Counted from the first letter of the stretch, positions 1 through 13,259 are shown. The stretch: 64,000 nucleotides of DNA from Patellaria atrata CBS 101060 (GCA_010093705.1 MU006106.1:523086-587085), one strand, 5' to 3'. The notes: generated by a model not told the origin, from the letters alone. Translations and numbers: made by a program.

Positions 1-3000
1 GCAATATTGGAAGTATCAGCCTTGAATTCTCTCGTCAATGCTAGAGCAATGATGAGTTTGTAGATGAACCGTTGAATGGCAACAACCGTGATCATGCCCA
101 GGAGAGCTTTCGAGAAATCCCATCCTTCAAGGAAGAACATGACTTCGAAGAAAACGAAAAGCATGATAACAGCAATGGCGTGAGCAATAGCGGCTAAAAC
201 AGCACCAAACTTCTTGCAGCACATGCTCAGGAGTGGGCCCATACAACATGCCATCAAGAAGAAAATACCAGCGACACCAGCGTTGACCGCGATAGGACCA
301 AAGGCGCAAAGTGCAACACGGATGAGAGAGTGAGTAGGCCTAAGGTCCTTGCCATCATTGTTCTCCTCAATAACACCCACCTGTGAGTTGATGAAAAGGT
401 AGGGCACAAGGGTGACGGCAACAAGGAAGAGAGGACTGATGATCTCACTGAATAGCACGTTCCTAAATCGGGCACGCGGAACATCGCCGGAAAGCTTTGA
501 TGATGGATCGCCCAGGGCCTTGCGCTTGTAACCGGTAATGCGAGTACGCGAAAGACGGCAGAATCCAATCCAGGACGCAGCATGAGACCTTGTGTTACCA
601 CGGGACAGCCACCTGAGGAATTCGCGGTAGTCGATGAAGAAGTCATTCCAGGCAAACTGGTGCGGGTTGAACATGAAGGGGGAGATGCAAAGTGAGAGCA
701 GCGAGGCCCAGAAGTAAAGCAGTTCAGCTCCCCAGATGGTTATTGTGCCGAAGAGCAACATCATCAAGGATCTAGCACCGAGATAGATTGAAGGACCGGC
801 AAACCGTGAGTACAAGATACCAAAGGGGATACGAGCAGTTGCGAAGCCACGTCCAGTACCAATGTAACGAGCACCACCGAAAGCCAAATCATTGTGGAGT
901 GAGTTCGCGTAGATTTGACAGACGAAGATCTCGAACATGGGCGACAAAGAGGAGAAGTGCTTTGCCAGACGAGTAGCTGCTCGCCAGAGACCACGTTCTG
1001 TAAGTTCTTGGACGACCAAAGGTACGAAAGAGATGAAGAAGACGATGAAGATGGAGACAACACAACGCTCAACCCAGTCGAAGATGGGATTGAGGTTGGC
1101 GCAACCAGTGGGCATTAGTGGATCGGTCTTCGGAGCACCCTTCTTGACATGGCAGAGTTGAGTCTCGTGTCGCAAAGCTCCCAAATTGATCAGTACGAAC
1201 ATGAAGAACTGTACCGACAAGATGATGAACAGGTTATTGATGTGGAACCCAGGGTGAGCGTAATAGAATGACAAGAAACGATCAAGAGGAAGCTGTGTAC
1301 CAAGGTAGTAGTATTCACGAGACAGCATTTGTTCGCCCATGCCAGTACCGATCTTGGTGGTGAAGTTGAGAATGGAGCCAAAACCAAGATCACGACCTTT
1401 ACCGCACTGGTAGTATTCGCAATGCTTTATCCTACCGCCGCGGATAAGAGCATTCATACCAGCGTAGATATCCTCGTTGAGATGCAAGCCCTTTTGAGCT
1501 TTGGAGACACCTCCACGAGTAGTCATGAAAATACCGTTGAGGAAATCCGGATGACCGTAATGCAATTTACCACCGATTTGGGCCAATGAACGAGCAAACA
1601 TAGTACCAAACGTCTGTTCTTTACCAGCTGCGACATCACCGAGCATACCAATGTTCTCAGAGAAGATGTACTCGCGAGCTCCGAGAATAGCAACGGGGTT
1701 GAAGTTGGACGGTTGAGCACCTGGTGCATACGGCGATACATTGTCGGTGGTCATCTCCTCGAATTCAGCAAGCACACTTCGAATCTTCAAGCATTCTTCG
1801 AGATAGTTGTCCTGGTTGGCATCGATGAGCTGGATGTACTCTCCACGATAGAAGATGATACAATGATTTTGATTGTCAGATTTACCGTCACCGAGGATGG
1901 GATTACCAGAGAGCTGAATTCGGAATTTAGGGCGACGCATGCCATTCTCCATCAACTCGGAGTGACCGTCGATGAGCGCAGAGTACAAGCGCGGATCTTC
2001 ACCTTCGTTGACAGGCGGTTCTTCATCGAGGTAAGCGATCTGAAGATCTGGGTAGGCACGAAGCAGGAATTCCGTATTTTCGCGCTCTTCCTTTGAGAAT
2101 TTGGCATAGCGTTGCATGGAGACCACGATCTTGTACTTGCGACGGGCCATGCGTTCCAATTCACGCTCGAGCTTGTCAGAATTTCCACCGAACATTTGAA
2201 CCACTTCGGGATTCTCAACTCGATAAAGTAGCTTGATCGCACGGCTGTAGTTCATAAAACCAGAGATAGTACGGTACAGAGTTTGAGAGCGGAGAGAAGC
2301 CCAGATACGCGTTCGGAGTGTATATTCTGGAGCAGCAGATTTGAATCCAATGCAGTAGAAAGGAAGATCATCAATCTTGCTCTTCTGGGCATCCTTTTCA
2401 GATTTCTCGTAGTCACCGTTGAATTGAGACGTCTCATCGGCCAGAATTTTTGTATCTTTCACAAAGCAATCCCATTCGTGAGGATGAAGTTGCTTGAGGT
2501 ATTCTAGAAGAGTGACGCGGGAGTAAGGTTCATCTTCACGGATGATCTCACGAAGAGACAGTAAAATCTTCTCGCTGTAGTGAGGGATCAGAACTGTGAA
2601 AGTAGGCATGTTGTCAACCGGGAGAGGCTCCGGAATCGGTGTGGACAGAGATTGTGCAAAGAAGGAGATACGACGCTCGGCCTCGCTGTGAACCGGAAAG
2701 AACTCAGTCTTAAAGGAATGATCTTCTTGTGATACGAAGAAAGTTGGAGCTCTAAGAGTTCTCTTTCCCTCTTGTTCAGATGGGACCTGGTGATAGAGCA
2801 GCTTTTGTACGTGGTCAATACCTAAGAGATGTTCGCGGTACATTGAGATAACAATCGCGTTCCAGATTTGCGAGATCAAAACCTTAGGCTTATACTTGAT
2901 TTCCATGTCTGTGGTGGCGAGAATCTTAGAGTAAATACGCTTTGGCAGGCGAGAGAAGATGTTACGCCAGGGGGTCCAGATCGAAATACCCAGGTAGAAT

Positions 3001-5370
3001 GATCGCGCAACTGAGAAGAACATGTTCAGAATGATGTACCAGAGATAGGTATCCAAGAAGAACAGCATGAGACCGGTGAAAAGCATCAATCCGAGCACAA
3101 CCTTGGGCTGGTGAGGGCACAACATATCCTTCAGGATAACATCACCCATGCAGTTGTGAATCTTCATCGTATAAAGGATCTCGATGGGATCTTTCATGGA
3201 AAGAACCAAGAAGACGTAGGATTCGATCAATTTAGCAGCGAAGACAAGGACCCAAAGACCGTAGGACATCCACATGTCGTTGCCATGAAGACGGGGATAA
3301 CTAGCGGTGAATGTCTGACTAGCAACATATTGACGCGTCTTCTTGGTCAGATAGCTCCCAAAAAGACCACCAAGAGGCATGACCGAGAAGAAGAAGAAGG
3401 TAGCAAGAGCAACGAAGAATTGCACGATACCCAAGATGATAGCTATTTGACTGGTTTGCGATACAGCAAAGATGTATATGCTAGGACCGAGGTTGACGGC
3501 GAAGACAGCGAGCAGGAAAAGTAGCCTCTTGGTTAAGTGCTGTGCACCGGTCCATTTCCGAGGTACGTACGCCCATTCAGCAAGAGTAGCGAAGATCATA
3601 ATAAGAGTAGCGAGAGTCCCACCAAGAGCAACAGCGGACCATGTTGCAGCGCGGTTTGGTTTGTTGTTCAACTGTTGTTGATAGTTCTGGGTGTAGAGTG
3701 GTTGGGCGTTGTAGGCGACGTAGAACCAGTAGGATCCTATGTGGATGACCCAGATACGGTTGAAATTGACCAGCATATGGAACCAGGATCGAGTTTCCTT
3801 GTAGGTTTTGAAGAATACCTTCTTCCACGCTACATCCTTCAGCTTCTCGAATCGCTCTGCAGGCGGAAGGTCGACGATACGAGACTTGTCTTCCATGACG
3901 ATTCGCTCTATACCCTCTGGATACCAGAATAACTGATTGATATCATCGTAACCAATGATTTGCGCATGATCACGTTCGCGTCGAATGTACTTTCCGTCTT
4001 GGATCTCGTAACCTTGATCTCTAATATATTGGTAGAGCGGAGTAATAACGTTGTTTAGGTATGTGAATTCCTCGACCGGTTCGACGCGATTCTGGCAGGC
4101 TGGGGATTGATAGTAGTCATCTGCACACTTGAAAATGAAGCAAAGACATTCGGGCATGAATCGCACTTGGTTGGCTTCGCCCCAGCACAGAAGGTAAAGA
4201 GCGATTTGACGGACACGATCGTGCTGAGACATTCGGTTCATACGGGTTCTCCATCGGTATTCAGCGGCCTCCAGGCTATTGTCTCCTTCTAGTGCATCCA
4301 GGGTCTGTTCTTCGTTCTGGGGATTTTCGGTTGCCTTCTTCTTTGCGGCCTTGCGAGCTTTACGCGTTCGTCGGTTGGCTTTTCCAAGCTTCATATTTGC
4401 AAATCCGACGGCGTCGTCAAGGTCAAGATGAGCGGCGAAATACCATCTTCGGTAGTTTGCGTTCTCTCCTCCGATATAATCCGCATGAAGAGAGAGGAGT
4501 GCTTGGTTGGGGGACATTCTCGAAGCACGAGAGTCGAGAAGAGTCATTAAATGATCGAACATATTCCGCATGCTGTCCCGCTGGAAACCAAACTTTGCTG
4601 TCAAATCCAAGAAGATATCCTCAATCTCTTCCTTTGATAAAGGAATTTGAGCGTCAGATGTCCACGCAGGGTAGGGTTCCCTGGAGCGTTGGCCAGCTGG
4701 GAGAGCATTGTTGTACTCCATTCCATAGATTGGGGTTGACGCTCCGGATGATCGGTTCCCGCCATAAGAGATTTGAGATGAAGGTGGCCTATAACCACGA
4801 CCGTTGTATTGACCCTCTTGATAGCTATTGTACCTCTCATCACCTCGACCGTAATAGTCCATCTCAGCAGCGCGAGCCATATCCGATCTCATGGTGAAGT
4901 CACTGAAGGTCTCTGAATCTTCCTCAGAATCGTTTCCACGACGGCGAGGTTTACCACCGCTTATCATCATTAGACCTCCATATTTGGAAACGTTGAAGAA
5001 TGAAACTCACTTGTAGCTATTATGCCCGTATTGTGGCTGCTGTCCTGCAGCGGGAGCGCCTTGATCATAGTACTGATCATTGTAGTACTCGTCTTGATAG
5101 CCTTGGTTATTGTCATAATAGCCATCTTGCGCGTATTGACCTTGTTGTCCATTGTTGTAGTACGACCTAATGAGATGTTTAGTGCTTGAAAACTTCTTCC
5201 AATGATCGTTGTACCACATACTGTTCATCGTAATACGCGTCACCAGCGTGCTGTCCATTGTAATCTTGATCGTAGTACGCTTGATTGTTATCATCTTGAT
5301 AGTAGGAATCCTGGCCCTGATGATGGTTGTAGCCATCATCATACTGGCCTCCCTGCGGATGCCCCGACAT
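1..5370 (-). CDS. FKS1: 1,3-beta-glucan synthase catalytic subunit (partial, 3' end outside window)
   Basis: Plasma-membrane GT48 enzyme that polymerises UDP-glucose into the wall beta-1,3-glucan; the echinocandin target. Model: exons 5370..5222, 5166..5011 and 4959..1 (open at the edge), with introns of 55 and 51 bp in GT-AG form and phases that match. The N-terminus is a Gly/Tyr/Asp/Gln-rich disordered tail ([20 protein letters not shown]), followed by [14 protein letters not shown], which is conserved in fungal Fks proteins. A first membrane cluster follows, then the long cytosolic catalytic region (for example [20 protein letters not shown] and [20 protein letters not shown]), then a second membrane cluster. 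Hot-spot 1 reads FLVLSMKDP (F685-P693) and hot-spot 2 reads DWVERCVVS (near residue 1396). No internal stop was found in about 1,750 codons. The last membrane helices and stop lie beyond base 1. It is divergent to the GH72 gene at 8793. Confidence 0.97.
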
Positions 5371-8300
5371 GATGCGAAGTAATTATTAGGGTCTATCGAA
5401 CAGGGAATAATCAGCAATTGTTGGAACTTTGCAAGAGGGTTTGTTGATGAAGAATGTATTGAGAGCCGCCTCGGAAGATAAGAAGTTCTGAAACGCGAGC
5501 GGAAGCAATCTCGTTACAAGGGGACACTCACATCAAACGACTGTAAGCATTACCGAGTGGCGGTGCTAGACAGTGACAATTGACAGTATTAAAGGCGTGA
5601 AAGGCCGTTTTAATTCAAAACCCAAGATGGAGTATACCGACACCTCGTTCTTGACGTTGAACGAGCGTTGTTGAGTGAAGTGAGTGACTGTTGGGCGTGA
5701 CCCGTAATGTTGTGTAAAGAAGTAGAATGACAGAGAGCTTGACCGTGGTCAATCAACTCAATGAGTAATTATTAAAGTGTGAGGAAAGTGTAAGTCGAAA
5801 TTTTCGAAACTGAGCGAAAGGAAGCGGTGGTGTTGAGTTCGGGATGTCTTTTGGATGGTGCTGTGTTGCTGTGGGCGACGCGCGGATTGAATTTGGACGA
5901 GGTGCTGCGGCGGCCAAGCTTGATTGGACTCTCCCCTCCCTTCGCCGAATGCACTATCTTTTCTCCTGCGGCTAACTGACGCTTCCAGCACTCTGCTGTT
6001 CGGACAGCTGTTTTCCTTTGGGACGATTCTCTCTCACAGGATTGAGGCGAGAGGAAAAGGGAAAACAACACAAAGAACGAAAAAACGAGAGTCGGGGTAA
6101 GAAGTTGGTTGTTAGTGTAGGGAGAGCGAGTGAAAGATTTTTGAGGAATGGGCAGGTACAAAGAGGGAAAGGGAAAGGGGCAGCTGGAAATGGCACAGCG
6201 GGCTTGGAAGTTTGGGAAGGATGTGGGATCACTAGCAGCAACTGTAACGGCTTCTGGGCATTTTAGAGGTCAGTGGAGCAGGTTTCCCTTTCTTACGGGG
6301 GGTTTCCTTGGGGGGGGTTGTCTGGTAACTTTTGCCAGGTTATTGCTGGTCAAAGATCCGGCTTGAGCCACCGCTAAACCTATAGCTGCTCACGGCTTGT
6401 TTCGCTTCTGAAGCAAGTTAAGCAACTTAGAAGGGGATTCTTTGAACTTGCACAACTACTGGTAGAAAATTGCAGGTTGAGTGGATCTCACAAAGATTAC
6501 GACCGAATTTGGATGCAGGGCCTAAAGTGCCATCGTGCAAGCCTTTCCAACGCCTTTTACAAGCAGCAAGCATCGTGGCGACTGGCGACTGAATCCATGC
6601 CATTCTTACGGAGGAGGCACCTCAAAAAAGCCTAGAGAGCACGACAGCCTGTAACCAGGAACTCGCCGTACGCAATCATACATTGATGTCTTTATCCACG
6701 CTATCCGCCTATTAGCTAGCAACTTGTTCATTTCAAGGTTTCCAGCAATTCGCCTCCGACATACAATATGCATGAACACCACCATAGCAATTCAAGAATT
6801 CGGCAAACAGTAACAGAAAACATCTTTAGGAAAGAGATCAGCTTCTCTTTGAATCTCGACGCTCTTTTCGTTCATCAGCTGTCTATAAAAGACACTCTTT
6901 CTAGCTCTAGATGAGCTCTCCCCAGACTGATTTTCACCTGTGGCAAAATCTTGCTTCTAATTTTACATTTTCTGCTTCGGATAAGGAGTTCTCCTCAACT
7001 GCCTATCCCGTTCAGAGCGACTGCCGCGCTATCGAAATCGTCACGCAACTATTTCCTCGAATATTATCGTTTTAGGTTACAGCTCTTCTGAAACCTACAT
7101 TCTAACACCTTTTCTGGTCTTCGAAGTAATTTGTTCTGTTGCTGTGGCTGTACCTCTTTCTCAATAGTCGTGAGAGTTCTCGTTGTGCATCCTATCGGAA
7201 GACTTGGGTCTCACGGTTCTTTCATCACGTCACGATTCCTCAAGCTTTGATACTAGCCAGCGCAGCGTTAAGAGGGATCTTCGCACCATCGTGGATCCTA
7301 GTTTTTATTAATTACTGTATTATTATGGAGTACCAACTGTACAGTACCGGCCCATGCATCTTTAAATTTGTCTTGGATTTTTGTACTTGGAAGTCCGGTA
7401 AGGTAGCACTTCGAAGCTTCTGATAAACTTGATAAGGAGGCAACTTATCGAGATCCCCTGAGGGTGGCGTTTAAAGTCCCTGTCAAGCGGCTCGGTGAAC
7501 GGATGCAATTGTGTTCCAGAAGAAAGGGGCGATATTCTCCAATCAGCCAACATCATGAGATCTGCTTCGAAGCAATCCCATCAGTCTTCGAGAGGATCAT
7601 CTAAAAATATCTTATATCAGGTATAGATATTATTGTCAACTTACAGTACAAGTCTCCTCCAGATCTCAATTGTTTAACGGAAATTGTTTTGACCGAAGAT
7701 AATTATCTTCAACCTATTCAATTGGTAAGCACGAGGCACATTTGCATGAAACCGCGACAGTAAGCTCGAGCGCGTTTCTGCAAGGTACCAAATCCTCGCC
7801 TACAGCAATTAATATCTCCTGCTTCGATTGTGATGATCTGCTAACGCCGAGCTGTTATAATATCATCTTAGCCATCGAATAAGACCGACTTCATCATAAT
7901 CTGTAGAAAACCAATCGAGATGGATAGTTCAGATGTGTATGGGAGGTTCTTCAAATCTCCGGTGCATTCCTTTACCTACCTACATGTAGATACAGCGATG
8001 ATGGGTATAACAGCTTTGTCGAAGGGTCTAGTCAGTCCGTTTTCAGTCCAGTTTCTTAAAGGGGACTGTCCTTGTAAAACTACATTCTACTACCGAAGGC
8101 TTGAGTCTAAGAACAAGCACTGGTGCTCCTGAAATCATGGAACTTGTAGGATGGTTTCATAGCAAACCGGTCATTATTAGATAGATCCATCACTCGTAGC
8201 AGGAAACAAGCCTTTTTTCCTTTATGACGATGTACCTACGATATTGATATATTTTGCCCCCTCCTCTGTCCCTCACTCTCTGTCTGCCTCGTAACTTTGT

Positions 8301-8792
8301 AAAACACGAGAGTACAGATCTATCCGAGGATTATGGTGAGCGCCAAACGTGACTTACGAATTCGAAAATTGATTGCGCGTCTCAGAAATCGGGTTAGGCC
8401 TGTTTCGGCTAGTTTTACTCGGTCTATTTACTGACACGCATTGCCGCGACTTTTTGCATCCCCTGAGACTAAAGAGGGAGAGGACATTTCTCTGGGCAAC
8501 CTCAAAACTTTGCCCTTCTCTCCAACAATCATTCACCTAGTCGAACAACTTTGATTGTTCTTCCCTATTCCGACGTTCCTACTAATCTTAGTTTTAAACA
8601 CCTTTTCTCGACACTCGTTACCACAGCACATTCCATTAACTCCTTCGTTGGCTTTTGATCGCCAGGGTCTCCCTTTCCCGGAGAAAGAGCTCGACCTCGA
8701 CATTCCTCACGCCACATCCCAGTGCTACTACAAAATATTTCTCTGAGCCTTAGTACTACTTAAAATATTATAATATCGGGTGAACGTCTGCA
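5371..8792. other. 3.4 kb divergent intergenic region between FKS1 and the GH72 gene
   Basis: No credible gene is seen on either strand; the open frames here are short and lack domain-like composition. The two ends presumably carry the leaders and promoters of FKS1 (leftward) and the glucanosyltransferase (rightward). Pyrimidine-rich stretches occur near 8255-8290, before the GH72 start. A GTACAGTAC word lies at 7339-7347. The shared control of the two wall genes is inference from arrangement only. Confidence 0.6.
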
Positions 8793-10519
8793 ATGAAAAC
8801 TTTTTCAACTTTTGCGGCCGCTGCCGCCATATTTGCGACTGCGAACGCGGCTGTTGACCACATTGTGATCAAGGTTTGTTCAGTTCGCCTCATCGTCATC
8901 GTCTTGCTCCGATTGACAGTGTGTTTCTAGGGTTCTAAGTTCTTCTACGAGGGCAATGGCACTCAATTCTTCATGAATGGTGTCGCATACCAGCAAGATG
9001 TATCCACCAACGGAACCCTTTCTGGTAACGATGAGTATACCGATCCTCTCGCCGATCCCAGTGTCTGCAGGCGCGATATCCCATTCCTAGTACAACTACG
9101 AACGAACACCATCCGTGTCTACGCTTTAGATCCAGAGAAGAATCATGATGATTGTATGAACCAGCTTGCGGACGCTGGCATCTATGTCATCGCAGATCTG
9201 TCACAACCTGGCCAATCCATCAACCGCGACGATGCTTCGTGGACTGACGACCTTTTTGAGCGTTACACCAGCGTTGTAGACATGATGGCCAAGTATGATA
9301 ACACTTTGGGATTCTTCGCCGGAAACGAGGTTTCCAACCAAGCAAACAACACCGTAGCATCTGCTTTCGTGAAGGCTGCCGTCCGTGATACCAAGGCTTA
9401 TATCAAGCGTCAGAGATATAGACCTCTTGGCGTTGGGTATGCTACCAACGACGACAAAGACATTCGTGAAGATCTCGCTGCCTACTTCAACTGCGGTGAC
9501 CCCGACGATGCCATTGACTTCTGGGGTTACAACATCTACTCGTGGTGCGGTAGATCCTCCTTCCAAAGATCCGGCTTTGATGTTCGCACTCGTGAATTCG
9601 CGAGCTACTCTGTTCCTGTCTTCTTTGCCGAATACGGTTGTAATGAAGTCCAACCCCGTCTCTTCACCGAGGTTGGTGCTCTATATGGTGATGAGATGAC
9701 AGACGTCTGGTCTGGTGGCATCGTCTATATGTACTTCCAAGAGACTAATGATTTCGGTACGTTAAAAAAAAACCCCCCCACAACATCGTGACGTAGATAA
9801 TCATACTAATTGTCCCTCTAGGTCTCGTTGAAGTGAACAACAATAGAGTCAGCACCCTCGCGGATTTCGATAACCTCTCATCCCAAATGGCCCGAATTGA
9901 CCCCACCGGTGTCAATATGGCGGATTACAATCCCACCAACACCCAGCCCGCTGACTGCCCGGCCGTTAACCGCGGTTGGCGCGCTCAGGCTACTCCCCTC
10001 CCACCAGTCGCCAACAAGGAGCTCTGCGAATGTATGGTCAACTCTGCATCGTGCGTTCCCGCAGACGATCTTGACGAGGATGACTACGGAGATCTCTTTG
10101 GCACCGTCTGCGGTCTTGAAGACGGCATTTGCGCTGGTATCGAGCACAACGCTACTACTGGAAGTTATGGTGCATACAGCATGTGTAATCCCAAGCAACA
10201 GCTTGCGTTCGCCCTTAACGCGTACTTTCAGAGCCAGAACAGACGTCAAGATGCCTGTGATTTCCGAGGTCAGGCCAAGACTCAACGTTCCTCGGATGCG
10301 TCGGGTAACTGTGAGCGTCTGATGGATCAAGCGGGCGAGGACGGTACCGGTACCGTTACCTCCGCGCCTACCGGAACCGGTGCCGCGGCCGGCTCGGCAA
10401 CTTCCTCGGGAGCTGCTGTTGGCGCCGTCACCGTTCCTAGAATGGAGACCGGTTTGATGCAGTTGGGTCTCTATGTTGTCGTCGCCATGTTCAGCGGTGC
10501 GGGTATGTTGCTGCTTTAA
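8793..10519 (+). CDS. GPI-anchored 1,3-beta-glucanosyltransferase, GH72 + CBM43
   Basis: Gel/Gas family wall enzyme that cuts beta-1,3-glucan and rejoins the fragment to another chain, elongating and branching glucan at the cell surface. Exons 8793..8873, 8931..9756 and 9822..10519 give 534 aa. Residues 1-19 form a signal peptide ([19 protein letters not shown]). The GH72 domain spans about 22-330, with the acid/base Glu160 in FFAGNEVSN and the nucleophile Glu261 in [10 protein letters not shown] cysteine-rich CBM43/X8 module (from KELCECMV, about 375-465) places it in the Gas1/Gas2-type subgroup that has this module. A Ser/Thr/Gly/Ala linker and a hydrophobic tail ([18 protein letters not shown]) form the GPI signal. 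The start is chosen for the signal peptide and the phase-0 intron. The family is certain; the paralogue (Gel4-like versus others) is not. Confidence 0.96.
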
Positions 10520-12212
10520 GGGAATCTTCTTTTCTGCATAGGACTGGGGTTTGATTTTTTCCTGTTTACCTAGGTTTGTAGACTAGATGTTATATTATTG
10601 GCTGTTTCTGAGCGGAAAAGAGGTTTAAGTCTTACATTTGTTAGCGGGGATTTGGGAAGGGGAGGGTAGGTAGATGAATTGATGTGGATTCGAAAAAAAA
10701 AAAAAGATTTGGTTCATGCTGTGAGTGATATGCTCCTCCGTTGATTTCCTACTTTGTACGTCCTTCACCCTTACCCTTTTTAGAACTCACTCTTGCCATT
10801 TCCAAGGTACAGTACCTTACCGAACCCCAGGTCCCGTCTGGTCTGACGAGTTGCTATTTTTAATCCAATAATACCGCATTCCCTGCTCAGTCTTGCCGGT
10901 TCTTCTGTCCCGCGCGGTATTGGTGAGTCTAATACTGAATCTACTGATACCATAGAGGAATGGGAGATGTTGGAGCTAGCACTTTAAGGACGTTCATAGG
11001 TTATCATACTACGGACTTTGATTTTTTGTTTACAGTACGTAACGGGTTGGGTAAGGTGGGAATTTGGGATGAGTATCGACGCAGGGGGAATACTGTATAC
11101 GGGTATCGCTATTTAAGAGAAGTAAAAGGGGGATGTCTAAATATGAAGCTATCCGTCTAACTAAATCCATCTAAGCTGAATCGACCTCTTCCCCCTTCCC
11201 CGGTATGAACTAATCTTCGTTTTCTCCGTTTTGTTCTGGGTGTTTGATAGGTTTGACGGTGTAGTAAGAATCCAGAATCTCGATGTCTCTCTAATACACA
11301 TAAGATGCTTGGATAAGACTATCTCGTCTTAATAGCTATAACATCTCCCTCTCATATATACATATTGTCCCTCCTCTGTCTCTCCTCCTCCATTACTTTA
11401 GTCCGTCACACTTCTCTCTTAATATCCCCTCTCTCCCTTTTCCCCCAATCACCGCGAAGCATGCCCTCTGCTTTTTTTTTCCCTTAAACTGACACGCAAT
11501 ACCACCACCCCCCCCCCCCTTCCCCTTAAACTAGTCGATACCATCATCTCGAGTGCGACCATTTCCGCTGGGATCTAGAAATAAATTACAACCAGAGAAC
11601 TAAGCGCAATACTTCAGATATTTAACGTAGATATCCTAAGCTCTTTATAGATACGTGCCGTTGTCTCCGTTGGTGGTTTTAGCACCCGGATCGTAACGTT
11701 CTACTAATAGCCGTCATTTACGCTCTTTCAGCGAGTTCTATGAGAGGGAGGTCGGGATTAGGTGGTGCGGTTTTGGGTCTGGTATGGTCGGTCGCGGCAA
11801 CATGTGTAGGGGATGATTAATAGGAGGAGTTTAAGTTAAGAGACAAGGGTTCAGTGAAATGACGGAAGAAAATCGTCCAAGTAGAGTATTTGTTGGTAGT
11901 TTACTTCTTGTTTGGTTGGACGATCATTCCGATGTGTATAACAGCGTGGTTAACTCTAGACTATATGGGTTTGAAAAAGTTAGCGGGAGAGTAGGTCTTT
12001 CAGCACCTTGGGGAGAAGTATGTGTACGTACCGGGTCGTATGCGATCTAGTCATTCAAATACTCACAGTACACAATAATACGATAGACCATAGACATAGG
12101 CTATATGTACATAAGTAATTAAGCTATTTGAACTATGAGTGGAAGTGCCAGAGTCATACCGATCAAGAGTACGGTCATCACAAACTCTCCTCCTTTTGTA
12201 CAGAACTCTCGC
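10520..12212. other. Intergenic, no gene seen
   Basis: Holds the 3' flank of the GH72 gene with an A-run (10693-10706), a near-palindrome around GGTACAGTACC (10804-10818), and a strongly pyrimidine-rich stretch at about 11340-11530 including a C-run near 11507-11519. Short open frames at 10960-11160 and 11859-12050 have no supporting features. Confidence 0.5.
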
Positions 12213-13259
12213 TCAACCATTCTCTCGTTCGACCTGATCCTCCGCTTCGTACGGATCAGCGAAGGGATCATCGACCCCCGCATCCTCATCATACTCTCCG
12301 TCAGACTCATCCTCCGAAGCCGTACACCAAGCATTACCCCCCTCCTCACCAACAGGGTCAGAAAAGGGATTCTCAGGCGGCAAAGTCGGACTGTCCATCC
12401 CCTCTCCCCTCTCCCCATCCAACTCCCCTTGTATCCCTTTACCCAACCCAAACCTGGTCGATCCACCCAACCATCCTGCTCTCTCACGCAACCACCGCAC
12501 TCGCATACCCCTCCGGCTCGCCAACCCCTCCATCCCCCTTTCCCCAGTCCGCTCTTCCGCCCGTGGGTACAGCCTCGGCCAACTTTCTATACTGCTCCGC
12601 TCTTTCATACTCGACGGCATAGTGTGCGAAATGCGCCGTGTAACCCCTCGTACGGCGGGATTTTGAGCAGCAGTTTTGTTGACGGGACTCGCGAAGCGCG
12701 TTACCGGGATGTCGAGCGTATTGTAGCGGGCGATGTAGCCGCGGACTTTTTCGAAGCGTTGTTCGGCAACGTCCGCGAGTTTGAGACCCTCGGTTAGCGT
12801 GATGAGTTGGTCGTCGTGTAGGGCGGGGGTGGATGATGATGGGGGGTTGGTGTGGGTATCAGACGTGCGGATGGAGGTGGGGGGGGATGGGGATGGTGGG
12901 GGTGTGGTGATTGGAGTATGGCTATGTGGGTATCGAGAGGGGATGCGGATGCGAGATGAGGAGTGTTGAGGTGGTGATTGTGAGATGGAGGAGGGTTCTG
13001 CGCGCGTAGGGGCGCGTTTACGGCGTAAGAGAGGGAGATGGGGGGGTTTTGGTAGTATGTGATTACACCTGAGGCCGTCTGGTTTCAGTAATGGGTCATT
13101 CTTCGGGGGTCGATATTTGGGGTTTCCCATTTGTGGTACAGAGTCTGGTATGGGTGGTGATGATCGCAGGGGCGGTGTCTGGCATAGGAAATTTTTATTC
13201 GCGTCTCCGGAGTCCTTGTTGTTTACTTTTATTTTCCCTAGGAAATTAAAGGGAGACAT
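12213..13259 (-). CDS. Hypothetical proline/serine-rich protein with NPF/DPF motifs
   Basis: Single-exon frame of 348 aa with an ATG start. I do not recognise a domain. The N-terminal half is rich in Pro, Ser and Arg and looks disordered. A more ordered central segment includes ITLTEGLKLADVAEQRFEKV and RGYIARYNTLDIPVTRFASP. The C-terminal part is acidic and carries two similar blocks, ENPFSDP and DDPFADP, of the NPF/DPF kind that EH-domain or AP-2-type adaptors bind; any endocytic role is inference. An antisense frame at 12135-12797 overlaps it. The minus strand was preferred because its composition has an ordered core and alternating charged segments. It could be a lineage-specific gene. Confidence 0.6.
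   Translation of the reverse strand: MSPFNFLGKIKVNNKDSGDANKNFLCQTPPLRSSPPIPDSVPQMGNPKYRPPKNDPLLKPDGLRCNHILPKPPHLPLLRRKRAPTRAEPSSISQSPPQHSSSRIRIPSRYPHSHTPITTPPPSPSPPTSIRTSDTHTNPPSSSTPALHDDQLITLTEGLKLADVAEQRFEKVRGYIARYNTLDIPVTRFASPVNKTAAQNPAVRGVTRRISHTMPSSMKERSSIESWPRLYPRAEERTGERGMEGLASRRGMRVRWLRERAGWLGGSTRFGLGKGIQGELDGERGEGMDSPTLPPENPFSDPVGEEGGNAWCTASEDESDGEYDEDAGVDDPFADPYEAEDQVERENG

Noticed and set aside
4292-4897. 201-codon plus-strand open frame within FKS1
   Set aside because: Shadow of the conserved FKS1 coding strand.
12135-12797. 220-codon plus-strand open frame opposite the NPF-motif gene
   Set aside because: Ser/Pro/Arg/Thr-rich, low-complexity reading; the minus frame is longer and has an ordered core.
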